Positions 24,401 through 33,639 of a DNA stretch of 64,000 nt are shown here, piece by piece. This DNA comes from Styela clava (lineage: Eukaryota > Chordata > Ascidiacea > Stolidobranchia > Styelidae): positions 15,071,001-15,135,000 of the forward strand of contig NC_135254.1 of NCBI RefSeq assembly GCF_964204865.1, in the 5' to 3' direction. Position numbers and translations under genes: made by a program. Numbering within the stretch: position 1 is the first letter of the stretch; the number at the start of each line of letters is the position of its first letter. The notes beneath the pieces were generated by a model that searched no databases, had not been told where the DNA came from, and was given only the letters and a program-made list of their open reading frames with translations.

Positions 24401-25367
24401 TGATGACCAACCCAATAATTTTGGTCTTCCTGCAAATATTGAAAGATCAGCGCAAACGGTTGTCTCACAGCGAGTTATCTCGCAACTAAAAATTATGATG
24501 CGATCTGTTGAAGTTGGTGGAAAATTTGATCGTGAGGCATGGAGCAATGAATTGAGTCCTGTTTTAGGTATGTGGAAAAAGCTTAACCAGGGAACTTCAC
24601 CAAATTTAGTTCATCAAAAAGTAGAAGCACCGTCCGGTGCCAAAAATGATTCTCCTGTGTTGGCCTTCATATTACTTGAACGTTACAATGCCATTCAGCT
24701 TGTTCAAACAGTTCATCAATCCTTATCTGCCTTAAGCAAGGTAATAAGAGGAAGTCAATTGTTGTCAACAGATGTGCAAAAAATGGCTAATTCTCTATTA
24801 TTGCAAGAAACACCTTTGAAATGGCAAGCTGGGTGGGAAGGCCCAGATGACCCTATGCAGTACATGCATACGATTATTGCAAAGGCTATGGCTATTCAAG
24901 GATGGGTATCTAAGGCTGAACGTGGTACTATTTTAAAAGAAGACCTAGACCTCGCAGATTTGTTTCATCCGAACACATTTTTGAATGCTTTGAGGCAACA
25001 AGCAGCTCGTGATTCTAAAACATCAATGGATGAACTAAAGTTTGTGTGTTCATGGAAAGGCAGCCTTACAGGAGCAAAAAATCCAGTACGTATTGGGGGA
25101 CTTCAGCTAGAAGGTTGTACTTTCGATGGAAATCGTTTATCAGAAAATCAACGTGATTCACCGACTGTTTCATCAATTCCACCATGTCATGTGGCATGGA
25201 TTCCAAAGCAGTCTCCTGCACCATACCCCGAATCGGATGTAATTTCCTTACCCGTATACACATCTTCTACCCGTGAAAGTATTGTAACTTGTCTTGATGT
25301 CCCTTGTGGAGGCAACACAACTACTTGGGTTCAGTCTGGTGCAGCATTGTTTTTAAAACAGCGCTAG
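12447..25367 (+). CDS. DYNC2H1: cytoplasmic dynein-2 heavy chain 1, intronless
   Basis: The motor subunit of the retrograde intraflagellar-transport dynein of cilia, 4306 aa, which matches the usual length of DYNC2H1 (about 4300) rather than DYNC1H1. The N-terminus (DVRKNYIF...NSFLDDGN) and C-terminus (CGGNTTTWVQSGAALFLKQR) are typical. Rough layout: tail 1-1050, linker 1080-1500, six-AAA ring from about 1650, stalk coiled coils 2870-3010 and 3095-3200 around the microtubule-binding domain near 3020-3090, AAA5, AAA6 and C-terminal domain to the end. P-loops: AAA1 GPAGTGKT 1688-1695, AAA2 GPSGSGKS 1984-1991, AAA3 GPDGCGKS 2297-2304. AAA4 has GRTGVGRR 2663-2670 with arginine for the lysine, as I recall for this family. 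Walker B FDEFNR is at 1739. No frameshift, stop or intron is seen in 12.9 kb. The start is chosen from N-terminal similarity. TAG is at the end. Confidence 0.97.
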   Translation: MSRDVRKNYIFNLIENHFGDVSDTAKQFGNVAELNSFLDDGNTTVLTVIQNAPKSIVFTNNLNGDSKQQNLLVFYKSRPEPITDDNIRTNIMMSTMSDPVNGFYQSLQRVFGPVLLQNTRNLDPKLQQLLEDLERGLGNHIRKGDASSNSKSARDSDISDILVPMDEVKYWEDLAMTGLRLEIKERAQSFVEILQPLAKLYSNIDSHSLNDGPELIAQTQDALDEIWKQTDVNAYPEPRMVHFLEIIGSELCRFIQRRLATLFKSVWSDSYPNVKDALRQSITMGERWCSTVDILTDHMWKQYPPHPWQSGKLRLPYVENVVARLISISEIRTVNEQLMQLLSPMERERLSVSDQLEDSFKDVSSLYYNAYTEPAYKAAIANYHRDMRPAEDAVANKLRLRLKNTTGQVHQLLREFQQFRELIKRPNISQALTAERETLLGQLMDYIKTLKSDFKSKSKNSSDLPKGKNLPEVVNSIVWIQQQESKVKELMKASSELLGSLPGFEKLKQACEKLQEDMDAYKQDRYQGWCEEMLFSLNDPNDPVSIRSSSRVMELDHRDGKLHVHYSERLVGLLREVRQLAAFGFRVPGKIQTAVSYAQRFYKHAVILKQVAHFYNTIDQQMIPSQRPMMLDSALNFERIIKKPKAASKTTQEGKLHITWDKPEELEEYIKKLQSAAQKLTMENRQYRRQHSIICDKVVALMTIDLLQNQPKWKESLSEMRRSIGDIQQKNNINPSSMKPWKAHWNRQLYKALEHQYQMGLEALNQNLPEFKVDLVFRQEMLQFKPPFEEIRSRFYKEMKKFINIPNIFRGMTETGEDPVTTGQAVFPLMIDRNAEGFSTIYSKAEDLFKRLIKVKEQFTDLVIIGQVRVEELVKKHCNTYEEYEKNFRMVKLKGKEVEKLPTSFKVDCISVSATPVKTSIDDQLQRLFDALLDGLRETVTLTVKEIEAFVNDASESLNKMPQTVEEIGEANEKHTKLRNDLPTMQAKYEKAEKFNTLLRKMCGEGVGQALASLRSKWDTLDVMMESHHEVIQGQIAVMKAGIETKVQVYCTDLEKFSQRWKQLKPGDDIIESGDRSKFTAAIDDIKSRKEEFTDLQNRKEKLIQECQHFDISPPDLSEVDELRVDIEGCEAIWLLYEDFSNGLEEMSKQDWISFRSKSHMLDDFLTSWDDRLRQDPSTMTIKIQEEVATYKELVPALKYVRGEHLSQDHWIDLFQIIGLPRGTTLEKLLFKNILSVAKNIISKVSELKELNSRAQGEVSIREALRDLDKWGASAVFTLTDYQDCEGKSLRIIKDWKEIVNEVGDNQCLLQSLKDSPYFKGFEDRATSWETKLAQLDEFLHKLNSIQRKWVYLEPIFGHGALPQEQSRFGRVDQEFRAIMSDISRDNRVVSLVGRSGMQSQLTTMLDQLQRCQRSLNEYLEEKRDSFPRFYFIGDDDLLEILGQSTKPTVIQSHLKKLFAGIHRVVFDDNQQNIKSMCSLDGEIVDMKSAIRLTTNVEEWLEDLSKGMKDTLHDLLYKCIGILLGNKGNLDPSQFPSQVLCIAEQVRFTERCESALSNRELPNFKNELNKQLQSYTSVFVSSQDQDDDSQVLKLKLKALILDIIHCIDVVSQLIEGNISSTSEWMWQKQLRYYIKSKAGIMRMVDAEFAYTYEYQGNAPKLVHTPLTDKCYLTLTQGMRLGLGGNPYGPAGTGKTESVKALGGLFGRQVLVFNCDEGIDVKSMGRIFVGLVKCGAWGCFDEFNRLEEAVLSAVSMDIQVIQAALKKKAQVVELLGRKVDIDPNSGIFITMNPAGKGYGGRQKLPDNLKQLFRPVAMSRPDNELIAEVILFSEGFQEAKALGRKLVAVFNLSRELLTSQQHYDWGLRALKTVLRGSGQMLQTLRTENGQGEGGALDIEKESLAVVQALRLNTISKLTFSDSERFDALVKDVFKGVPFVGVSQEQLKDAIKLTCEEMKLSLQERQVKKTLELYEQLKQRMGVVVVGPSGSGKSTLWQILQGASAKLGQVIKLHTVNPKAMPRTQLLGQIDIDTREWSDGVLTNSAREVIREDSDVHSWIICDGDIDPEWIESLNSVLDDNRLLTMPSGERIQFGPNINFLFETHDLSSASPATISRMGMIFLSDEDADVKALVHTWMQKQPEHLHIKLESWFEDFFYRALDWVRRSNDMVVESSLVGSVLNGLSHLHGVKTKTGFLVALLKGLGGNLSTSAREDFAKEIFQWGHENLPDQRHPLNAYYNEDLDTLDCFKVDLSQAESFASDIQNMEELPVVKTVEMQRNIDYVLPWLQSGNRQPFMVVGPDGCGKSMLLKECFSRIRSTQVAMIHCNAQTSPVHLVQKLQQACMTISGGASGGRTLRPRDCENLVLYLKDINLPKPDKWGTSQLIAFLQQILTYHGFYDETNEWVGLDGIQIVASMNAASTLGRHKLTSRFTSRVRIISVDYPGSDELSLIYGAYLGPILHHDAVLRQHPVWGSRAKIQQLASSMIRIYEEVRSNFLADDHGHYVFTPRDLSQWCTSLLRYDDNSVSGSDSRSADALLRVWAYEGARLFRDRIVDTRGRHRFDSIISGILMNDWSSNVYENMNKSYYVTWGARQESHSDKFLPKHGKQLGNLAVSDLKDIISKGIATYKRDVREIDILVFEEVLEYMARVDRILTRPGGSFLLAGRTGVGRRTAISVVANMHQMTVFTPKVTRIYGMKQFKADIKSLMQLAAIEGEQVVLILEDFQLVDPAFLELINSLLSAGEVPGLYASEELDPLLSPLRDEASQDGHRGPMYNYFAKRVMSNLHIALIMDVDCESFAINCESNPALYKKCTVQWMEGWGKTSMEQLPEMLLSHELPADSKLNKSLVQNFVKIHNSTKRQNQYSTPRRYMTFLRTYQSVYLEKKRSLQKKQSHLQAGLSKLNEAASHVDSLKQKAADQSRLLAEKQNEADTALRDITVKMDNASGQKSEMEVLKQKAAEERMNIDKRKKAIDIELREVQPLIESAKKAVGNINPTTLAEIRALRMPPDTIRDILEGVLRLMGIFDTSWVSMKSFLAKRGVKEDIMSFDARRITPEIRESVDELLDRNKASFETKNAKRASTAALPLAEWVKANIKFSKVLERIEPLEKEQEKLQKSLEKAESRTRKLAEKLKVVNQEVQELKDRFERGTMEAAKLKVDLDEANKTITAAETLVSKLSGERDRWNIQVKALSFELETLPARVQLAAAFINYLAAAPEDVRRERLADWQEITGMQGFDVRRFMSTESQQLEWKSEGLPSDNLSLENALVILHGKLQPFLIDPSSRATEWLKIHLKDTRLEVINQQDANFANALELAVRFGKTLIIQEMDQVEPILYPLLRKDLVSMGPRYVVQLGEKTVDYNEDFRLFMTTRNPLPDIAPDAASIISAINFTTTRAGLTSQLLTLTLQHEKPELEHKKTKLLANEERLKIELSKLEESLLEQLAEAQGNILENKTLLDSLNQTKSSSNTITESLKDSQEMEVSLDQERNAFLPVAEAGSKMFFVIIDLSKINNMYRFSLSSFLRLFEKTLELKSDFENTEARIKSLSNRLQSLVYESISQSLFKADRLMFALHLVRGTKPGLFKDKEWEHFLGLLVSGREMNGENKKKVQGEIPIWIDQERHRAVSQLKANFPSLYQTMNLQDSGLWMTFSRSSKCEQEIPTSVATKTSNFQHLLMVQALRSDRLQSAMSLFASQALGVRELSSPGGSLKQIYDDTLPTEPVLIVISPGADPSQELQELAAATIGAENYFQVAMGQGQADIAKQLLKEAARSGHWLCLKNLHLVTSWLPLLEKELNSLKPHDNFRLWLTSEVHPKFPTILLQSSFKVTYESPPGIKKNLLRTYDSWSSDFVNGTSGKSSIVRSQALFALAWLHAVVQERRNFIPQGWTKFYEFSLGDLRVAADAVDRLCSGQKVHWDFMHGLMENAIYGGRVDNNFDMRVLSSYLRKYFDSGLLSGGQSRRKLVGNVSLPSSTNIRDYIETIESLPDDDQPNNFGLPANIERSAQTVVSQRVISQLKIMMRSVEVGGKFDREAWSNELSPVLGMWKKLNQGTSPNLVHQKVEAPSGAKNDSPVLAFILLERYNAIQLVQTVHQSLSALSKVIRGSQLLSTDVQKMANSLLLQETPLKWQAGWEGPDDPMQYMHTIIAKAMAIQGWVSKAERGTILKEDLDLADLFHPNTFLNALRQQAARDSKTSMDELKFVCSWKGSLTGAKNPVRIGGLQLEGCTFDGNRLSENQRDSPTVSSIPPCHVAWIPKQSPAPYPESDVISLPVYTSSTRESIVTCLDVPCGGNTTTWVQSGAALFLKQR

Positions 25368-26400
25368 CAATATCATAAGAAACTCCTATTTATATTTAAG
25401 TTTGGCCTGCTTGGAAAAATTTATCGCAAGTTTATTTGTTTCACAACTACATACAGATGTTATAAAAATAACAATACCCTATTATTCACAAAATGTTCTG
25501 ATAGAAGGTTCCTTAGAATTTATTGTTAAATCATAAAACATTTTTGCTATAAAAAGTATGTTTAAATAGTATTGTTTTGTACAATACATTTTGTTTGATT
25601 GTGCATCGTCAAGAAATGATTATGTTGTCTGCTGTTATCTGTTTGTATAATTTCCAGTGTGTCCGTTCTAAAACACATTCGTCACAAGCATGATCAATAT
25701 TTATATTAGCTTCAGTGTTTCAAATGTGTTGTATTATGTAGAATTTTTGTATATTTTGTTCACCTTGCTACCATTTAAATGCTGTAATTTCAATTTGTGA
25801 AGTAGGAAATTCTAACTTGTTTTTTGGTAGGCATGAAATAGCATAGATCGTCATGTCCTTTGTCCCAAACTCGTTAAATAAGGCAGTTGTGTGGTTGAAA
25901 AATGAAAGATATGATAAATGTTTAGGCTAATAACCAAGCTATACTGTATTGTATGCTATATATCTAACAATTGTATACTCATTGAATGTGTCACTGACTT
26001 TTCAAAATAAATTCTAATTAAATTTTTGCACTTTTCTAGTTAACATTTAGTTGATATGTCAAGTCCATGCATCCAAAACAAATAACTGGCTGATTAATCC
26101 TGTCCCCAACATAGACTGATAACTTTGGGATAAATATGTAAATCCCATCCTTTTTTGTAACATATATTTTTTCTCATATGTAATCTTTTCAAAAGTACAT
26201 AATAGTCATATATGGTAATACTTAAATATATATAAATACATGTGAAATATATTTTCATATTCTATATTTTTGGAAAAACCCAATTTTTTTTATGTATGCG
26301 TGCATTTATATGCTGTTGATCAACAATACCAGTTTCCAATCAATTGTTACTGAATAGTTCAGAAATAAAGGAATTTAAAGATGTGTATTTTGGGAACCAT
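25368..26400 (+). terminator. DYNC2H1 3' UTR with poly(A) signals
   Basis: AT-rich non-coding sequence. AATAAA occurs at 26006-26011 and again at 26364-26369; the first gives a 3' UTR of about 650 bp. No poly(A) tract or target duplication marks a retrocopy end. Confidence 0.55.
26127..26150 (+). repeat. SINE tail fragment
   Basis: GGGATAAATATGTAAATCCC followed by ATCC matches the 3' end of the two SINEs at 9352-9975. Only the tail remains. Confidence 0.5.
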
Positions 26401-27095
26401 CATACAAGCAAGTTTTAGGATGATTGTTTAGATTTGTATCTGATATTGTTGATTACATATCATATACTATAGAATTGTTCTGCTCTCTTCAATTTCGATT
26501 CAAATTTATTAGTATTCATTAATTCATATGGATTGAAACTTATATCATATTTCTCTTATTTGAATCAGTTATAATTTTGTTATACTTATCTACAATTAAA
26601 GTCAAATATTTTAAAGGGATTTTGTTTGGTGAAAACATACTCATGAATTATAATAATTTTATTTAAATTTCGGAATTTACAAAAATAAACAATTTCAATT
26701 ATGTGAATTTCCAAAATGGTGAATTTCCCAATATTAATATTTTTAAATTTAGCTTAAATGGAATTTTTAATGAACACTATTGTCGGCAACTGCTGGTGAA
26801 TATACTGCATTTCTTGCATACATGCGCAAGTAAATCTAACGCTCAATTTTAAATGGTACCATACATTCACGAAGTTCACTCAAACTTTTTTTTATAGATT
26901 AGTTGTACTTCGTTTAAAATACTATTCTGTAATATAGTGTGAAATAGTATAGTCGTGCTGGTGTAATAAAATTAGCCTTTCATCATGTTGTATATTATTG
27001 CGGAGATTAACATTGTTAAGGTGATGTGGAAACATGGCACCGAAACCGCGATGCAGTTATTGGGTATGACATACGAGGGGATATCACGGCCCATG
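26401..27095. other. single-copy spacer before the tandem array
   Basis: AT-rich, no recognisable gene. Similarity to the later units begins only at 27096 (CAATGGTGCGGGCAG), so this stretch is the flank of the array. Confidence 0.5.
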
Positions 27096-27163
27096 CAATG
27101 GTGCGGGCAGTCCACAAGAAGCTTGTGCATACATACGTTATATCGGTATTATAGTGTACCAGA

Positions 27164-29205
27164 TGGAGATGTATATATCTATACAGATCCGATACCAAAA
27201 AACTCCGATATTTTGGAAATCCGATATTCCGATACTATGTAATTATTACTTTGGGTGTGCAGGGTTGACGGATTAAAACAATAGTCTGGGAGTGTTATTC
27301 ACGGTGCACATTATTTCGGCTTAAAAAAAAATTTCAGAACGTAAACTAGGTGTTCAGTTAGAAAACTCATAAAGATAGATGGTAAAGTTAATAAATGTTT
27401 ACTTATCCTATCAAACTGTTTAATTGAGTTGCCTATGCGGGATTTTGTGCTAATGATCCGTCGTATTTTACAAATTAAAAATTATTCGATTTATGTTTCT
27501 TCATAATTACCATGTCATATTAAAATGTCAATATAATATTAATATAATAAAATTTGGAAGCGAAAATGCCAAATTAGTTGAGCTAGGTTGACTGAATAAT
27601 AGCTAAATCCGAATCCTGTTCCCTTTTCTACTCGCGGGGATTAGAGTTAACGAGGCAAATACCGCGAACATGATCCCTCTACAGCAGGCCTGGGCAAGTT
27701 GCGGCCCGCGGGCCACATCCGGCCCGCGGCAACGTTTCATCCGGCCCGCGAGCAGGTTTCTAGATGTGGACACTTTCTTTTTAATTTCATATAAAGTATA
27801 CTTTAACTGTGAACAAAATTTTGTTTAGGAAAATGAAAAAGTCGGCAATACCATTCGACTAATTTTTTTTTAAATGACCGATTGTTTTCGTCAGCTCGAG
27901 ATGTTATTTAGACAGTAAACACCTTTACGTCGGTGATTATAATCACAAATTTCCTTCAACCTCCATATATATATATATATATATGTCTTGCATACGGAAC
28001 TGTGAAACCATTGAGAGAAAAGAGTCATTATATAATAATGCTAAAGATAAAAGAGTGCATCTGCAAGCAACCTAAATCGAGATTTCAGAGCGGCAATATA
28101 AAATACTAAAAACTGGACACATACAAGATTGATGTAGAAGGCTTGCGACAGATTAAAAACGCTGTTGTAGAAATTGGAAACTGAAAAATTTCTGGTGCCC
28201 ATGGCACAAAGTAAAGTAAATTCAACCGATTTTCATGGTACTAAATTGAATTTAACTCGGTGTGGTTTTATTGCAGACGTAGGGATTTTTCTATTGGTGA
28301 AATCTGTAAAATAGAGACAAGTCATTGTTGCAAGAACAAATCACATTTGTTGATTTCACGAAATCGCAAAACACGAATAAAAGTAATCTGGCACTTTATT
28401 TCACATTTTTAGATCCGCGGCATGGGGTGGTATTTAAGAGTACTAATGATTATATTTTGCCAAAGCAATCGCGGGTTAAGTTTAAAACAACAAAGCAAGA
28501 CATTTAAATGTGCCCATACCAATGCATTTCAAATATACCCGTATCGCAAAAATAGGTATCAAAATTAAGTATATTCCGGCACTTTATTTAACATTTTTAT
28601 ATACGCAGACGTTGTATTTTAGAGCAGTGCATTCCATACTTTTAAACTCGCAACGCCTCTCAATGCGTTACAATTTTCCACGACCCCTGTTTACGTTAAA
28701 AATGCTATGGTGACAACAAAGTTATATGAATCACGAATGTTTGGCCATCGAAGGCATGGTCTTAATTCCGCATAGTTACTCACTCTTTAGCATTAATGAT
28801 AAAATTCAGCATTGTTTTGCAAGCGTGACGTTTCTCTGATCATATGTATTGTCTCGAAATCGCGATATTTATGTTTTAAACTAGTTTTAATAACTGTGTT
28901 TTAAATAAAAATAAGGGAGTACAATAGTACTTTGTTTTATTTAAATGTGTACTGAAATGCGTTAAAAACGCACAATTGGCTTTACTTAATCCGGCCCGCC
29001 ACTGCATTTGGAATATTCAATGTGGCCCGATAGCAAAAATAATTGCCCAGCCCTGCTCTACGGTCTACACAAAAACAAATTTAGCATCTGTATTCTAATT
29101 TAATTTTTAAAACATGCTGGATCAGATTAAAAAGCTAAATATATCGCAAATATCGGTCTACATTTGGGCGATACCGAAAAAATGACCGATATCGATACAT
29201 TTCTA
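27164..29205. mobile_element. TIR transposon E1, copy in unit 1, interrupted by a hAT element
   Basis: The right end read inward gives TAGAAATGTATCGATATCGG. The left end is degraded (TGGAGATGTATATATC) and flanked by GTACCAGA, against GTACCAGT on the right. Cleaner copies in units 2 and 3 define the element. No transposase is visible. Confidence 0.6.
27685..29055. mobile_element. hAT element H1, 1371 bp, nested in E1 of unit 1
   Basis: The left terminus is CAGGCCTGGGCAAGTT; the right terminus read inward is CAGGGCTGGGCAATTA. The target duplication is CTCTACAG (27677-27684) and CTCTACGG (29056-29063), with one mismatch. Subterminal GGCCCGCGGGCC-type motifs are clustered at the left end. The interior has no long ORF, so it is non-autonomous. 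Confidence 0.85.
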
Positions 29206-30111
29206 GTACCAGTACGACGAGAATTTGGCTGGGCAGTTCGGATTTCTTTCTCTATGGTGTAATATTCAGCAATAGAGCAAGACTAAATAGAGTTTGTCTC
29301 GGTTTGTAGCCCAAACTAATACCTTCAGTGAAATCGAACATTAACAGTATCGAAGTTACGATGAAATGCTATTTAAACGTTGAACGACTGGCGCTTTGTA
29401 ACAGTATTGAAGTTACGGTAAAATGCTATTTGAACCTCAAGTAACTGACGACAGTATTTCAGACTTTCGATTGTTATGATCGACGTAAAGACTTTTTCCA
29501 ATAATTCAAAACAAAAATAAGTTGATGAAACGCATCTAACGGTTAATCAAAAATTCTTGCATGCGCCTCAGTTTTTACACCAAAACTTGTTTTTCTGGGG
29601 AGTTCGAAGCTCGAGTCAAAGTGCAAGTTTTTATATTAATATTACATATGATTAAACAGGACATGCCTTCGATCTAGTCCAACGCAAATTACTGGCGGAA
29701 TCAATTTTTCTCATTCTAATTTCAGATTCTGAATGAAACTTCGTAGTCTAAATTTGAGTAATTACATCATGAATGAAATATTGTTAACTAACTTATTTAG
29801 TAGTTAGCACGTGCTTCACTACCTGTTAACCATATGCGTGTATTGCTTATTAAGCTGTAAAACTTACCAAGCTCTGAGAGCACATGTAGTGTTAAAGCCC
29901 TAATCAGTCACAAAAACACACTTTTTAAAATGATTGTTTTATTTGTCTTTGCATCTTTTTAAATTCTTCGTCACCAATCCAAAGTCAAAAGTTAATATTT
30001 GTCAAGTGTGGATCACAGATATAATAAACTTGTTGAATTTTATCTAATGTTCGAACTTGATTGAAATAATTAACTCTTGACTGGGTGACCAATCACGTGA
30101 TCAAGTTCTGT

Positions 30112-30963
30112 TTACCAATCCAACTGGTTGCACAACCTTAGGTTCCTGTACCTCATTCCTGGCCGCACCTTTTCGATCCAATCCTGGAAAACATCACAGG
30201 TTCTCAATACTTCATTATGGTGGTATTTCAAATGTTAATAAGTGCGACATAGATTGCAAAATATGAAAAAACGCGTAAAATGATATATATATAATATTGT
30301 GAAAAGGGGGAAGAAATACCACTGTCACAAAAACGCCTGACATAATTATATATATAAATAACGCAATGTAACAACGTGTGAGGAGAATATTCTATAGTCG
30401 AAGTAACTTCTCATAATTTGTGGATCACTTAAAAAACATTTAACAAATTCTCGCGATAGAATAGAATAAACCATTGCTTCCAAAATATTTTTCATTAGTA
30501 ATATCGAAACCTGAAACATTGTTCTAAATATTGACACTTAATAAATATTACGTCATGATAATTCATTATATCATAGTTTATACTAACGGTGCTTAATCCC
30601 GATGAACAGTAAAATCCTGTTACACCATAGTATTTTCTTGATGTGTCCACGGAGACGGTTTGGCAACATACATCGAACTGAGGACCGCAGAAATCTGCAC
30701 CGCACGCTTTTCCACGTATACTACAAATAGAGCAGAAAGAAATTTTTTGTTAATAATTGGAATTTCTCAAAAATTCGTAAAACCCCCACAGAAATATTAC
30801 TTTGGCCCGAACATTCATTGTATAAGCAATACCAAAGGGCCATCGGAGGTTTCCACATTAAAATCAATACTGAAAGGGAAAAATCGAGTTGGATTTTAAA
30901 AAAATTTACTTACGCCGCATACGATGCACAGACGCATAAAAGTAATAGAAAGAAGATCTTCAT
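30112..30963 (-). CDS. gene A1: small secreted six-cysteine peptide, three exons (30914-30963, 30588-30720, 30112-30183)
   Basis: 84 aa, reconstructed from splice sites. Exon 1 (50 nt) encodes the signal peptide MKIFFLLLLCVCASYA and ends at a perfect GTAAGT donor. Exon 2 (133 nt) follows CTCTATTTGTAG and carries GKACGADFCGPQFDVCCQ and a later YC; it ends at GTTAGT. Exon 3 (72 nt) follows TGATGTTTTCCAG and ends RYRNLRLCNQLDW then TAA. The frame is consistent (phase 2, then 0). The mature cysteine pattern is C-x4-C-x6-CC-x18-C-x23-C. Upstream on the minus strand is a TATATAAG-type box near 31104-31112; a TTTATT (AATAAA on the minus strand) lies near 29937. I recognise no family. Six cysteines with a central CC recall knottin-like arrangements, but the last loops are too long for a standard cystine knot. 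Defence, signalling or matrix roles are all open. Confidence 0.75.
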
Positions 30964-31009
30964 TTTTCTTTTGTTGATTTTAAAGTTAAGACTCGGCTTA
31001 CTAATCTGA

Positions 31010-32683
31010 ACTGATAATAAGGAAAACAAGGATTTGTGGAATTTAATTTTTCTCTCCCTCTCATTATTAGATGCACAATTTTACTGATCTGATTATCCAC
31101 ATTCTTATATATATATATATTTGTGCAGTGCGGGTATCATGCAATATACAATGTTGTCAAGTGATAATTAACTTGGTTTTCAAAAATAGTAAAATGATTG
31201 AGCATGTTATTTGAAGTTTGCGCAAACTCGAATAAAGACGATGTTTTCGGTCGTTGAGTTTTCGCAGTTGCTTTTAAAAGAACTATCCTTGTGAATGATG
31301 AGCAAAGCAATGAATGAATGTCTTTTTATGGGCTTTCATAATAGGTTTAGCTCCTTTTTTCTCAAATTATTGCGCTGCGAAAAAAAAACTATACACACCA
31401 GCCAAACATGATTCGTTTTCAAGTGTGATTTGGTTTTGATTTTCTAGTCTTTTTACGTTTTGCAACTTTTTTTTTCTAGGATTAGAATGGTTTTATCCGC
31501 TTTTGCTAAAAACAGTTACTTTTTGAGTATTCTACGCCTACTGAACAAGTTGAAATTCATAGGAAACATAACCTGGCTGAAACCAAACAACGGTTGCGAA
31601 AAATCTTAAACAATACCTAGAAATATGACGCGTGAAGCCCAAAATTTTGCTCAAATCAAAGTTGTAATCGCTTAATTAACCTAAAGCGAAAGCGTACTTT
31701 GTATAACTGTTTTATATCGACAGCTAATACTTGTTCAGCACACTATGCAGTTGGATATCCTAAATCTAGTGTCCACGATAATTTTTTTAAGAATTTACAA
31801 CATCATTGTAGCTTTTCACTAATGCACGATTCCTGGATATCCAACCTCATCTTTCGCATACGAAATCAAACTTTAAACACTTGGTCTCAAGCGTGAAAAT
31901 ACTGCACTAATATACTAGTTATTTTTTGTATTCCGTTTCATTAGAAAATCAATATTATGCATGGCCTCGTATGTCTCCCTTATCAGCAGGGATGGTTGAC
32001 TATAAAGGTAGCTAGCCAACTTGAATTTATGAGATGAAAGCCTATTATTCCCAGTGTGAACGTAGCACTTTGTCGTGTTTGTGTTTGTCATTCGGGGTTA
32101 TTCTGTGATTTCTAATGTCATGTACTTCACTGGAATTTCTCTGTACTTCGAATTGCTATATTGCGTGACTGCTTTCTTGATTTTCAAGGAAGACGATGGG
32201 AAGAATAAGTATAGACTTTCGTTAATTGAATTTGTTTTCTTTTTACTTCGAATAATTCCCCACTCGCATTAAATATGTTCAAAAACAAAATGAATGTCAA
32301 CGGGTGCCCTATGAATGCTTTAGTCAGGACCAATTACAAGAATACTAAGATCCATATCACATATTTACCCATGTGTAAAACGTTGTTATTGGGGTGTGGC
32401 AATATAATTACATAATATACCTTCAAGCGGGATGATTTGTACATTTTAACAACGTCCATCTCTTCTTGTATAATTCACTTATTATAAATGGATATGACTA
32501 TTATTTCTGCCTTAAAAATATTTTTATTGTATATATATAATATTGTATTTGGTGAGTAATTTCTTGCTTTGATTGCGTCTTCGCTCACAAAAAACGATCC
32601 CCATAGACCCCACAGAAATTTTCAAAATAATCAAAAATGTAAATAGCCTGCTATATCGAAAAATGCAAACTGTAACCACTGAC
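31010..32683. other. unit 1 spacer upstream of gene A1
   Basis: Promoter side of A1 plus non-coding AT-rich sequence conserved in the other units. Short ORFs here (for example 31699-31896) are intact in units 1 and 3 but broken in unit 2, and show no domain. Confidence 0.4.
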
Positions 32684-33162
32684 TAGGGCGACCCTATTTC
32701 CAAACCCTAAAAAGAGGACACATCGTTTGGTAGAACCATATTTCACCTGTGCCTGATATATACATTATATATCTACTAGATTCTTTAGGGTGAAATATAG
32801 AAGTGACAATAGGCGAAGTGTGCTGCACGACTTAAATTATTCTGTTCATCTTTCATGTGCTAGCATGAGTTTACAGTAGGGAACTGAATTGGATTAAACT
32901 TGCTTACAAACATAAGTTCTAGAAGTAGTCGAACAACTTGGCTTCAATGCATTGCTTGTATTATGTATAATGATAATTACAATTACTTATCTACTTACCT
33001 CAAATTTTCTTAACGCTTCAAAAACTGTTGATTTCTATTTTAAAGATTCAATCCCGTGAAAAGGAGGACATTTTTGCATTTTAGAGCGTTCTCGGAGGAC
33101 GTAAGATTTTTAACGAAAGAAAGAGGACAAATCCTCCAAAAGGAGGTTGTATGGTCACTCTA
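32684..33162. mobile_element. short hAT-like element (TAGGGYGACC ends), unit 1 copy
   Basis: The left end is TAGGGCGACCCTAT; the right end read inward is TAGAGTGACCATAC. A perfect 8-bp duplication CCACTGAC flanks it (32676-32683 and 33163-33170). Both ends contain AGGAGGAC-type motifs. Copies sit at the same place in units 2 and 3, so the insertion predates the duplication. Confidence 0.75.
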
Positions 33163-33639
33163 CCACTGACGATATAGTTAATGAAAAAAGCGATTTTTTT
33201 CACAAGATAAGAAAAGGAATACAATATTCAAAAACTGATCAAGTAACAACATATTAACAAAATGATTCATATATATGTACAATTCGTGTCCAGGAACAAA
33301 CTCAGTAAAAATAACATCAAAGTTTAGATACCATTGTGAGGTAACAAGCAGATAAGGTAACAGGCGAGGTGGGTAACAACATTTTCGATGCCACGGGCTC
33401 TCGTTTTTACCTTCTTGTACAAGGGGTACAATATTTAACCACAGTACGTATGCGACTCACACAAAAAATGTGGCTGAGCAGCAAGTTACAAAAATTGAAA
33501 CAATTTGATATAAAACAGCTCATTTTCAGGTGAAATATGGGATCTCGAACGAAACAGTAGGAATTTGAAAATGGTCTCGATTAGCGATGTAACACGTGTT
33601 CACCAAAGCTAGTGTTTCCGAGACTAATATAGAGGAAAT

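Noticed and set aside
14056-25263. Many minus-strand ORFs inside the dynein gene (for example 21197-22072, 291 aa)
   Set aside because: They are shadows of the strongly coding plus strand, with no independent signals.
12447-25367. Dead processed pseudogene of dynein
   Set aside because: No frame disruption in 4306 codons and all P-loop motifs of the expected type are present, so purifying selection is likely.
30660-30899. Plus-strand ORF starting MATYIELRT, conserved in all units
   Set aside because: It is antisense to exon 2 of gene A; conservation follows from the exon and from overall unit similarity.
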